From the NCBI RefSeq assembly GCF_008831285.2, contig NC_045146.1:1516001-1576000 (forward strand): a stretch of 60,000 nucleotides of DNA. Direction: 5' to 3'. Made by a program: the position numbers and the translations under genes. Below the pieces are notes generated by a model. The model saw nothing but the letters and a program-made list of their open reading frames with translations. It did not search any database and was not told the DNA's origin. Below, in pieces: positions 22,180 through 32,808 of the stretch. The DNA comes from Nymphaea colorata (Eukaryota > Streptophyta > Magnoliopsida > Nymphaeales > Nymphaeaceae). Position 1 is the first letter of the stretch, and each line of letters starts with the position of its first letter.

Positions 22180-24126
22180 CATTCTCTACATTACTCACAC
22201 TCATGCTTCTACATCTGTAATTGAAAACGATAATATTAATAACGTGTGATAGAAAAAGAAAGGTAAGTAAATGCATAGCTTCTTACAACAGCAACCAGAA
22301 AGCAAAGAAAAGCTTTCCTAGTATTACTCTGTGAGCCGAGCCTGCGTTCTGTCATTTACATTGTTTAAGCAAAATCAGTATGTATTGCATGCTGTAAATT
22401 TTTCAGTTTTTATGCTTCACACATCAAAATATTTGCAGCTTAAGTCTTCATACTTGGGGCTCACACATTATTTAAACATATGCACACAAATAGCATAGTT
22501 CATTAACATAACATGTACTAAATTCGAAAATCAATAATAGTAATAACTAACAATACTAATTAACAACAAGGGTGGCATCCCATGGTACTTTCGAGGAGTG
22601 AATCGCACCCCTTCAGTAAGTCTCCCGAATAATCTTTGGGTTGTTTGACGGCCCGTTTGATGGCCACGAATAAAAATTCAGGAGGTTTTTGTATAGAAAT
22701 AATTCTCTTGAAAATAGTGGAAGAAAACAAAAACAAAAAAAAAATAAACCTTGCATTTTTAACCAGTGCATACCAAAAAATTAAATTCCTGAAAAATTTG
22801 ACCATGTTTGATGAAGGAGGAATAAAATTCAAGAACCAAACAACTAAACGTTAAGTGGCTCGGCTTGCATTCAAGGTTGATGACAGCATTTAACTGCTTC
22901 AACTAAAACAGCAAATCGCATTTGTGTTCTACCAGAGAAAAAGCAAAAACAATGAGATGGGGACAATATAATTATGCAATTGAAATTAGAAAAAAGAAAC
23001 GCCCAAATGGGCAACAAAGACGAACAGTTCCATTAGCGTACATAAATAAATTCACGTAGTACTCCAATGAAGTTCTCTTGTGAACTCAATAGAATGACAT
23101 AAACAAGAAGACTGATAGATTTACGAACACTGTTTCCTCTTCAGAAATATTTTAGAAAATAAATCCTGACTCTCAAATCTTGTCCGTCGCATAACAACAC
23201 ACAAAAACACCAAAAACTCAGAACCCCAACCCCACGAAAACTCATGCTGCGCTGATCGACGTTTAAGCGAAAGAAAACAAACACACTCACCATCAACAGC
23301 CGTTCAAAGCCCAAAAGTTCCCAGAAACAAATACGAAAAAACTGAGAAAATCACAACGAACGGAATCAGACAAAATGACGATACTTGTCCTCCGAGAGGG
23401 ATCGTCTCCTAGACACCGAGCCGCCAGAATGCCCTATTGCTGTGGCCTCAGAAACTTTCTTCTTTTTCCTCTTTACTTTATTTTGTTGTTCCTTTCCCAG
23501 CAGAGGAAGAGGGAGACCGAAAAATAGCAAGAGAGAGATAGAAGGGTTGGGATAATTGGGGAGAGGCTGCTTGTTCATATTCTCGCGCACAACTTGTTTG
23601 ATGAACAGCAGAGCACAACCTACAAGTCTGATAACCCTTGGTAGAGTGTGGCATTAAATGAAACGAAAAGCAAAAATGTTAAACCAGGCGTTAACCCAAA
23701 CCAAAAGCAAGGGAGAGACGGAAGGCGGCCTGGGTCGACCCTACAAGCGACCGTCTGGCTGCAGTAGGAGAAGGCCGGGGGCAAGGGTTGAGAAGGGGAG
23801 AGAGAGAGGGAGAGAGAAAGAGAGTCAAGGGAAAGGGACTGGTACCTGCGCAGACCGAATGGGCAGAGAAGAGCAAGGTACATGAATCTGAATGTGCGAG
23901 GGAGACGACGACGACGAAGAGGCAGCGGCTGCGGCTGCTTGAGGAACTCCCGGCAGCAGGACCTGCGGCTGCGTGAGGACGAAGAGGGCTGCGGCTGCGT
24001 GAGGAACTCGCGGCAGCAGGAAGGAAAGAGACAGGACGGTCCAAAAGAACTTACATTTACAACACTAGCTTTCATACCGCCTTTTGACTCTAGGCATTTC
24101 TTCTTTGTGAGAAAGGAAGTTAGACA
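22180..24126. other. Intergenic; possible MITE and GC-rich repeat patch
   Basis: 22640-22850 is bounded by GGCCCGTTTGATGGCC and ACCAAACAACTAAACG, a style seen in small plant hAT MITEs, without a clear target duplication. 23760-24030 is GC/purine-rich and contains a short-unit direct repeat (GGCTGCGTGAGGA and GAACTC-CGGCAGCAGGA, about 60-bp spacing). Ser/Arg-rich ORFs on both strands there look like composition artefacts. No gene is otherwise supported. Confidence 0.4.
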
Positions 24127-24352
24127 AACAACAAGGAAGTCGACGAACCCAATAGCATCTCTATCGTCTGCTCATCCTCCCTTAGCAGTCGATGGGGTTT
24201 ATTTGGGCCCATCATCTCATCGATGCAGCCCTCATACAACAACATCCCTCTGCCTATGGACAAGATCCAACTTGTTAAGCAGAGAGCCCAGGACATAGCT
24301 GGCCGGCTGTTCAACAATGTGGAGGCAAGGAGGCTGCTTGTTGAAAACAAGG
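24127..24352 (+). pseudogene. First-exon fragment of a KH-domain (FUBP-like) RNA-binding protein
   Basis: The plus frame reads ...GLFGPIIS, SYNNIPLPMDKIQLVKQRAQ, DIAGRLFNN-EA-R-L-VEN and then meets a GGTAATG donor-like site at 24353. This matches the proline/serine leader plus the helical KQRAQEIAARLFNNAEAKRPRVEN segment in front of the KH domains of plant FUBP-like proteins. No KH domain follows; the next recognisable DNA is the PPR inverted repeat. Homologous residues AKRPR appear here as ARRLL. It is probably a captured or stranded exon. The family call is by motif recognition only. Confidence 0.55.
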
Positions 24353-24779
24353 GTAATGTGAGTGAGATAGAGATAGAGAGTTGTGAGTTTTGATGGGGGC
24401 GATTGTGTGAATGCATGCTGCCTATGAGGGGAAAGAAGAATACAAGGGTGGAAGCTCAACAACAAGAAAGCCCAATCTGGATTCAAAACGAACCCAGAAT
24501 AGCTCAACATGGAGTCCGCCGCCCATTTTTAACAAAAATTCTTTTACACATTTTACATAAAAAAATGTTTTACGTTTCCTATATAAACAACATTTTTTAT
24601 TTCATTTTATTGAATATTGTTTGATTTTATTTAAATAAAAAAAACTGCACCGCATTACGCGGAAGCGCGCAGCAGCATGGCAGCGCGCCAGACACTATTT
24701 GTGCATGGCATGCCGAGAGCCCCATCTCAACCCCCCACCCCCTTATGAAAAAAAAAGGTCCCTTGGAGGGCGGTTTGGG
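24353..24779. other. Intergenic, no supported gene
   Basis: Unique AT-rich sequence between the KH exon fragment and the PPR inverted repeat. Nothing is recognised. Confidence 0.5.
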
Positions 24780-26040
24780 GAGTTGAACACGAGGACCGAT
24801 GTTCTGTCACTCTTTTTTTCATTGACTCTTTCATGGTTCGGTCGGGAAATGGTTGTTTTCTGGTGTTGGGTGTCAAATTTGTAGAAACGTGAGATGCCGC
24901 TGCTGTAGAGGAGAAGGTGGCGGCATTTCTAGATAAAGAAGAAGCCTGGGTTTCGCATGAGAAAGTTGGTGTGGCGGCATTTCCAGATAAAGAAGAAGCC
25001 TGGGTTTCGCATGAGAAAGTTGGTGTGGTGGGCGAGGGAGAAGCCATGCAGTTGCAGTGAGTTTAGGTGGAGCTTGTAGGTGGATCTACAAGAGAAATCC
25101 GGTAGTAGAATTTCGGGGTCATTGGTGGGGAACTGACCGGAAGCTGGAGAGGGGAGTGAGCAGCATAACGTTTACGGTCCGGATTGGGGCACAACAGCTG
25201 GGGAACGGACGAAACTGTTTCGGATCAACTTGTCCCCACTGGCGTCTAAAGAACGTGAGCGAGTTAAGGCGATTCTGTGAGGGTCAAGGGCAATACTTGC
25301 CGTGTCGGGCCAAATCAGGTTCTATTTTGCCGAAACATTGACTCAAGACCAGATTTGGAGAAGATTCTGTGAGGGTCAAGGGCAATACTTGTATTTTATT
25401 AATCCAGAAATTTGGATTTACAATTTAAGATCTAGTATGAATTCTTTACATATTTTTGCATTTGCAGTTGAAGCCGACTCAGGAATTGCTTGAATGGACT
25501 TGAATCTTCTCCAAATCTGGTCATGAGTAAATGTTTCGGCAAAATAGAACCTGATTTGGCCCGACACGACAAGTATTGCCCTTGACTCGCACAGAATCGC
25601 CCTGACTCGCTCATGTTCTTTAGACGCCAATGGGGCCAAATTGATTCGGAACAGTTTCGTCTGTTCTCCAGCTGTTGTGCCCCAACCCAAACCGTAAACG
25701 TTATGCTGCTCACTCCCCTCTCCAGCTTCCGGTCAGTTCCCGACCAATGACCCCGAAATTCTACTGCTGGATTTCTCTTGTGGATCCACCTACAAGCTCG
25801 GTCTAAACTCACAACAACTGCATGGCTTCTCTTGCGCCCACCACACCAACTTTCTCATGCGAAACCCAGGCTTCTTCTTTATCTGGAGATGCCGCCACCT
25901 TCCCCTCTACAGCAGCGGCATCCCACATCTCTACAGATTTGACACCCAGCACCAGAAAACAACCATTTTCCGACTGAACCATGAAACAGTCAATGAAAAG
26001 AAGAGTGACAGAACATCGGTCCTCATGTTCAACTCCCTGA
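24780..26040. repeat. Large inverted repeat made from the PPR 5' end
   Basis: Arm 1 (24780-25370) matches 18834-19370 in the same orientation, i.e. the PPR start and its 5' flank. Arm 2 (25502-26040) is the reverse complement of the same sequence. The spacer is about 131 bp. The arms are alike over nearly their full length by eye. Arm 1 is longer because of a ~54-bp tandem duplication at about 24919-25028 covering the PPR start codon region. A transcript through it would fold into a hairpin of more than 500 bp carrying PPR coding sequence in arm 2. Confidence 0.88.
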
Positions 26041-26312
26041 TAACAAAGCATAGCAGACGTGGCAACCTCACTGATGCAAAGGCCGTCTTTGACGGTATGC
26101 CGTTCAGAAACGTCACCTCCTGGACTGCAATGCTAACTGCTTGTGCCGAGAACGGTGAAATCGAGAACGCACGCAAACTATTCGACACAATGCCTCAGAG
26201 AAACTTGATCACATGGAATGCCATGATGTCGGCCTATATAAGCAACCGAAGACTAGGGGTTGCTTATCAGCTCTTTCGATGTATGCCGGAAAGGAATTCA
26301 ATTTCCTGGACT
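25857..26312 (+). pseudogene. PPR copy 3, N-terminal ~150 codons only
   Basis: This is open from the same start as the intact gene (MRNPGFFFIWRC) through the first PPR units to ERNSISWT. It then breaks into sequence homologous to 15294 onward. Coding differences from copy 1 are few (for example S5G and P-to-L near residue 40). There is no stop or frameshift before the break, so it was probably truncated by rearrangement rather than slow decay. It lies in the right arm of the inverted repeat and would give at most a short PPR stub. Confidence 0.85.
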
Positions 26313-29300
26313 TGTTGTGTCGGCATTGCTTCTATGAGGCTCAAGCAAAGGTAATACCAAGATTAAACCCTAATTGAAGCATCGTTGGGCTTATATAACT
26401 AGTCTCATAGGTTTTCCCATATGCCTAACTTGTGGTTAGGGCGAGTGAGAGATTTTAGGAAAAAGGATAACACAAAATCAAAGTTCGTTTTGAATGAAAA
26501 TCTTCAATTTGAAAAACAAGTTGGCAAAGTCTATCTTGTAACTGCGAGTGAACCCCCTCACATTACTAAAGGAAGGGATAGGGCTCATGGCCACTATCCA
26601 ATAGAACCCCCAGTGTTGGGGGTTTCTATGTTTTTTTCATTCTTGCTGGGCAGCCTCTTTCCAGAGTTATTGGGCTCTGGCTAGACTGGCTTTGCTCAAT
26701 GTGTAGCCTGAGCTACCACCAACTGCTTTTTCTTCGTCTTTCTTGAAACCATAGTCACAAATAATGTTTCAAAGTTTTAAATGACGAGGTTTTTCTCAAG
26801 TATAATACAGCAAGCCTGAAAAACAGGGAAAAGTACCGCAAATTTTTGAAAATTTTAAAAAACTAAAAATAGAGAAAAAATAAAATAAGTGAGAAACTAA
26901 TAACACAAACATCAAAAGATAAATAGACTTGCAACAAATAAAAAATAAAAAACAAAAAAAAAATTGTTTGGCACTAAAAAAATGAAAAAAAAAACAAAAA
27001 ATGCATTTAAAATACATTTTTTCATTTTATGTTTAAAAACGCATTTTTTAAAAAAACATGTTTTTTGAAGTTTTAAATGTCAATTTAATTTATCACATTT
27101 TTCAAAGTTTTTTCAAAAGAATGTGTTTTTTGTGACACTGCTTGAAATTAAGGGTGAATGAATCGTAAAATGGATTGGTAAATTCTCTTCCTTGCATTTG
27201 CCAAATTGAAATCAGGCATTAAAACTTTTTTCTTAACCCTCTGGGTTTCCCTGTTACAAAATAAGTGGCAGATTGCTGGGAAAAACAACCAAAAAAAAAA
27301 CCAAACCGATGTGAGGTGGCTTGCGTCAGTGCATAGCTATCTGCGACCATCAGCCCAAGACGTAGAAGCATCTTTAAATGGTAATACCAACTCTTTCGTA
27401 TTTTTCAAGTTAGCAAATCGACATCATCACAATGCAACGCGTTTTGTATTTTACCCGTCCTTCTTTATTTTCGACAATGTAGATACTATTGCCGACTTTG
27501 TGAGAAAAGGTCAAGCACCAGGTGCTTTACATAGTGGGACTTCGACGAGAGAATTATAGCCAACTTCTATAACTCTTTGAACATAGGTTTTGATAAATAT
27601 GCCAGATGTGACACACGTTACGGCCGGCCTTGAAGAGCTTCAAAAGGGCGAAGACCGCAACCTCCCAAGATCACTCAGTGGCTAACCAAATGGCCCAAGG
27701 TTGGCCTTACAAATTTTTCTACCCGGCTGGACACAATCCCAGCTCAAAATACCCTTGGGTAGTGGTACAAGGAAAGGTTTTCTCTCGCTAAGTAAGGTCT
27801 GAATCTACTACAACAATGTGGGTTCAAGGCTGTACAAGCGTAGCGTACATTGATTTCTCTTTCTCACTCAATCAAGCACCATGCATACATCACAAACCAT
27901 ACATACAATCCCTAAGGCGTGCAAACCATCACCAACACCCTTAGGAGGTCTCGTAGCTTGGGTTCGTGTCCTTAGCTCATGAGCTTTGGAGGTAACCCAA
28001 TCACTCCACGCCAGGAGGCAATGCTCAAGCAAAATGCACCCACCCTCGTATCTATAGGGTGAACCGGGTGCTTACCTGGCTGGAGCAAGTCCAGCACTCA
28101 ACCAAGGGCTAAAGCCAAGGCACCTTGGTAATCAACACACCTCCAACGACCAGCTTGTAGCTCAGCTTTAATGGGCACCAAGGGCTGGTCCTTCGACAAT
28201 ACGGGAGGAAAACTAATCACTGCAATATCAATGAGAACAATAAATATGTGAAGAAGGGAATGCAATCACCGGTCGACTGAGAAACCCCAAAGATGATAGT
28301 TGTGATTTGGGGGAAGCAATCGGCGACTTGGTGATGCCGAACACCCTTCCTTCCTCAGCTACAAGGCAGCTCACGACAACTTCTTGCAGCACTCCTCCTT
28401 GCTGCCAAGGCAATGCCTGAGTACAAGACAACAAGGTTACTGTTCGAAGAGGAAGCAGTTTGCAACCTGAAGCGTGGAGATCATCACTGTGCAACCCTAT
28501 AACCCCGGGTTGTGTGTAGAGTCCAGGGGGAGCAGACGTCGGAAGCGTCAACGTACGCCGTGTCTCCACGCGAATGTCACAAGATAAAGCACCAACCAGC
28601 CCTCGATCAAATAGCTCACAGTCTGGTCTAGGCAAGACAATGTCTCTACCGCAGTTGGGCTCAAACACACATATGACTGATCAATTAAAGGAAGGCATGA
28701 ATAAAAGTCCAAGTGGAGAAGCGTCACCGGATCACAGAATAAACCCCATGAGCAAGATGAAGATGGGGTGAGGCAAGCTTCGATTCATGCTGAAGCACAC
28801 GCGTTGTGCAAGACAGCTATCGCTCCTAGCTTCTCAGGTTGGTGTTCTGTCTTCTCAAGTGCAACCGACGATCAGAAATTCATTAAAAATCAACCACAAC
28901 TCAGAACGGGCTGAAATTTGGTCTTCAGCTTCCTCTGGAGATTACGAAGGGACGCTCCAAAAATGGCTGCAATCCGAGCACTCTAAGGGTTCTTGTTGAG
29001 TGGTGAAGGTGCCAAACTGTCACAAAATTCGTCGTCTGTTTAGGTTCAGGCAAGCTGCTGGCGAGTTCAGGACCTGTTAAGCTTCAGAAATTCGCCCCGG
29101 CTCGCCCAAACGTCCAAAAAGCATGAAATTTGGTTTGAAGGGAGCTAAGACACCAAGGATGAGACGCCCCATAAATTAGGTCCAAAGGAGAAATCCTCAG
29201 GCCTGTCGTTGATGGTTCAACTCAAGCCAGAGTGCATGAAAGGCTCTCAGGGTGCAGCGTCCTTCAAAAAATCACCACGGTCCACTCCTTCATCGTAAAT

Positions 29301-31225
29301 TCACCAAAATTCGTCTGTAGATAGCTTATCCACCAAGGGAGGGACGCCCAAAAGATCAGTCTCAAATCTGATCTCTAAAGGCCACTCGTTGAAGATTTGG
29401 GGAGCTTCAGCCTGACAGGTTCAGCTCAGAACAGGGTTCACGCAAGAACAGAACTCCCGACCAGAACCAGATTGAATCCAGCCATTCAAAATATGAATCA
29501 ACGTGTTAATCAACAGAAATAGAACAGGAACATCAAGAGAAATCGAATGTGGAAAGTCATATCGCCGGATTTCGTTGTTTTCCCAAATTTTTGCCGAATT
29601 TGGGGACGCTACCGCCGATTTGGCGGTGATTACAGGAACTCTCCGCCGGTTCTCGCTGGATTCTGGCCGGTGCCCCTAACTCCCTTGTCTGAACACAGAT
29701 TCGGCTCAGCTTAGGCTCGAAATCTCCGTTCGGATGTCAGGAAGACGATCCCATTGTTCGTTCGTCAAAACTCGCTCAGGTTTTCCTCAAATTTGGGTTT
29801 TATCAGACACTGGTCGGCAGCAGAACAAAGGACTGGACAACTGGTTGTTCAACGCACGATTTCTCCCTCGTCTAAACTCGGCTTTGACTCAAATAAAGCT
29901 TGTTAGTTCTGTCTGGGTGTTGGGAAGAAGGTCTCAGCATCTGTTTTTCAAATGCCTACCTCAGTTGCTTCAGATTCACGAATGTTCAGAGTCTGGTTGA
30001 TGATGAAGCAGGGGACAGAACAGCAAACTGTTCTTCGTTGGAAATGGCTCGGTCCCCATTTGGATTCTCCTCGATTCCTCGTCGCCAATAATATAAGAGA
30101 AAGAATAAACACGGTTGCAAAGAGAAATCGTTGACCAGAGCTTCGATCAATCGGTCTGGGCTTGTGTTAGACGAAGAACCGTAGTCAGTTCTTCGAATGA
30201 GCAAGACAGACAGCCCTCTCGTCTCTCATGTCCTTCATAATAGAAATGAGTGCTCGATCTACCGTTCGCATGAATCCAAACGAATTGGACTAGCTACCGG
30301 CATCAGCAGCACAAAGATTTCCGACTGGAACAAACGAGAACTCCAACTGTACGGTAAGTCTTAGGAAAGCAGGATTTACTTCTTGAAGACTCACTGGATG
30401 TCGGTTGCAGTAGGGAAGACAATGTCGTATTCAGCGTTGCCACATCCTCTTCCTCCAATCTCTGGTCGATGCCTCTCAATCTCCCCGTGATCGAAAAACT
30501 TGCACACCAGCCAGTCCTCAACACAGCTCTGACCTACGGCTTCACAGAGCTTGTGATTTCAGCGCACTTGGAGGAAGAAGAACGGAGCAGTGCTTCCAGT
30601 ACTAGCCTCTGGCGCCAATCCTCTAGTTGCGCAGCTATACGACCTACAAAACCGGAGACATCTCCGGCCTATGGCTCACGGAAGTGAAGGGTTCAGCAAG
30701 CATTTGGGAAGACGACTCTTACAGCCACCATGGGTAACTTGTCTCTCGCACGAGAGGAAGAAACATTGTTTCTATTTCAACAAAAACTTCGGGTGAAATG
30801 TTCATCACTTAGCTTATAAATCTACAGTGACTCGGGATGCCCTTGAACCGTCTCAGTACAAAAACAAGACTGAGACACAAGTAAAAACTATGTACAAGAG
30901 TATCGGTGAGGCCGTGACGGCCCACCAAGAAGACTCTGACTCGGGTCCTCTCCTCGCTCCATGCTGCCGCCGCGATGTCCAGCCTGGGTCCAAACCCACT
31001 TCGTCTAGACTCGGTCTCGACGGCCTTCATTGCTGGCTGTCTCGGTTCCTTGGTCCGTCTCTGTCCTGGACGCCAGAACATCCTTTGTTCCTACTCTGTG
31101 TTTGTCCACCCTGTCTGCCTGTTTTGCTCCTGTCCTAAACACCTGAACTCCTCTTGTCCCGTCAGGTCTGCGTGTCTACTGTTTGTCTGTCTGTGCTTGG
31201 ACGATCCCTGTCCAGAACACGTTGT

Positions 31226-31972
31226 TCATGTGGTGTGTCTAGAGTGTCCAGCAAGCTGAGTCACGCGTGCTAGGTCCATCTCACTCCGCTCGAGTACGTC
31301 TGGCTTGGCCTGGGTGGGAAAGGTAACCTCACCTTGTCCAAGCTCTACGGCGTTAAGTCCTCCTCTAGGCAACGGGTTAGCCTCACAAGAAGCTGATACA
31401 CGGGTGGTGCTTGGGGTTGTCAACCCGTTAACCTCACTTGGTTGTGCAATGACCTCGCTCGCAATTCCCTCGGCCGCGGTCTGTGCGTCCTCGCGCTCGG
31501 CATCGTCGTCTACGTCGGCCACCATGGCGTCATGCGGGTTAGCCTCACAATTTGCTAACACATGGGCGCTACTTGAGGCTGCTGACTCCTTAGCCTCACA
31601 ACGTTGTGCGTCACCCCCGCCCGTATCCATGGTGCCTCCCTGAAGAACCTCCCTTGCGCTCAAATCCACCAACCTGCAAGACAAGTTAGCCTCACAAAGA
31701 AAAGAGGAAGGGTCGTCGTCGGGCTCTTTCCCCGTGCGATGTGGGCGCTTGGCGCCCTCGCTCGTCGGCAGTCCCTCGGCATTGCATCGCTTGGCGCCGT
31801 CTTTGGGCTCTAGGCCACCTTCGGCACGAAGTATCGGTGCTCGTCCTGCCCTCTGGCCAGCTGCTCCCGACGCTTGGTCTACCCTCGGCAGTCCCCGACC
31901 AGCTCCTAGGCGGACCTGTAACAGACTCTGTATTGGTAATTTTATCTTCAATCGCATATGTCTAATCCTCAT
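31226..31972 (-). other. ORF of 248 codons with repeated CEANP-type motif
   Basis: This is a GC-rich open frame of acidic and Ala-rich composition. The motif CEA(N/K) recurs four times (FLCEANL, RCEAKES, ANCEANPHD, ASCEANPLP), corresponding to repeated TTAGCCTCACA on the plus strand. No known domain is recognised. It could be a gag-like spacer of a retroelement or a fortuitous ORF in GC-rich repeat DNA. Confidence 0.35.
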
Positions 31973-32059
31973 GTAGGAGAACTACCTTGACCGTGGAGTG
32001 TTTGTCTATAAGTGCATGAAGTACATAATACTAGACAAACTATGTCTGACCCAAGCCCA

Positions 32060-32219
32060 TATGCCTACAGCTCTAGTTATGTTATACACGGAATTGTTCG
32101 TCCTTTTTAAGCAAGTAGGAGAACGAAGCCTAGCACAACAGTTGACCCAACAAGCAGGAAATGGCATAAGCATTCTACTTTGTGTTGTCTTCAATATCCC
32201 GAAGGATTTCCAGTCATGA
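32060..32219 (+). other. Exon-like fragment of an unidentified gene
   Basis: After a CCTACAG acceptor-like site the plus frame reads ALVMLYTELFVLFKQVGERS, LAQQLTQQAGNGIS, ...NIPKDFQS and then stops. It has protein-like composition, unlike the surrounding DNA. The family is not recognised. Confidence 0.35.
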
Positions 32220-32808
32220 CTGAATTTTGTAACTTTCCAAATGAACGAGCTTATATATTTGTGCTATTTTACCTGTACAATACATATTTTATCTCATTTC
32301 AGCTGTAAACATGAGCTTTTGCAGATTATGGTAAACAAAAGCAACGCATGAGTACTACCAGAATTTTGTTTGAGTTGTTTTAGCTGTAGTTTGATCCAGA
32401 GTCAATTCATATAGAAGCTATTTTAGAAGGAGTACTATTATCTTTGCAAAGCAAGATACTGACCCAAAATCCAAATGTGTCACCTGAACTTTGTACGTGT
32501 TTTATAGTGGTTAACTTGGAAGAGTATGGCCTATTGACCTTTAGCCAACATTTTGTTAATCTTCGTTTGCTTCCCAAGGAAGTTCGGCGGGGTTGCAACT
32601 GGTAGCCGCAGGGGAATGGAGGGTCATCCACATTGGATTACTCGATGATCTCAATGTCTTTTTTTTCAGAAACAGTTGTTTAGGCACGATGCAAGCTGGT
32701 GGGCAAGATCGCCAAAGCCCATTTCCTTTGCTCAAACCAGCCACTTCATACAAACCAGTCGGCAGAATAGATCAAGCCTGATGGTGGAGTCCAGATTATA
32801 CCTTCTCA

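Larger units (their letters stand above)
27501..32441. mobile_element. ~4.9 kb insertion of unknown class, mostly non-coding
   Basis: Copy 1 reads straight across this point. The flanks share CTTTG (27496-27500 and 32442-32446), and more loosely TACTATT...CTTTG, so this may be a target duplication of 5 bp or a longer imperfect one. The interior is GC-richer than its surroundings and lacks transposase, reverse transcriptase or integrase motifs. A large non-coding retroelement, or an LTR plus captured DNA, is the best guess. No terminal repeat pair was found by eye. A 249-codon minus ORF lies at 31226-31972 and an exon-like stretch at 32060-32219. Confidence 0.5.

Noticed and set aside
23620-24075. 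151-codon Ser/Arg-rich minus ORF and overlapping plus ORFs
   Set aside because: Low-complexity GC/purine-rich DNA opens several frames at once; none has a recognisable domain.
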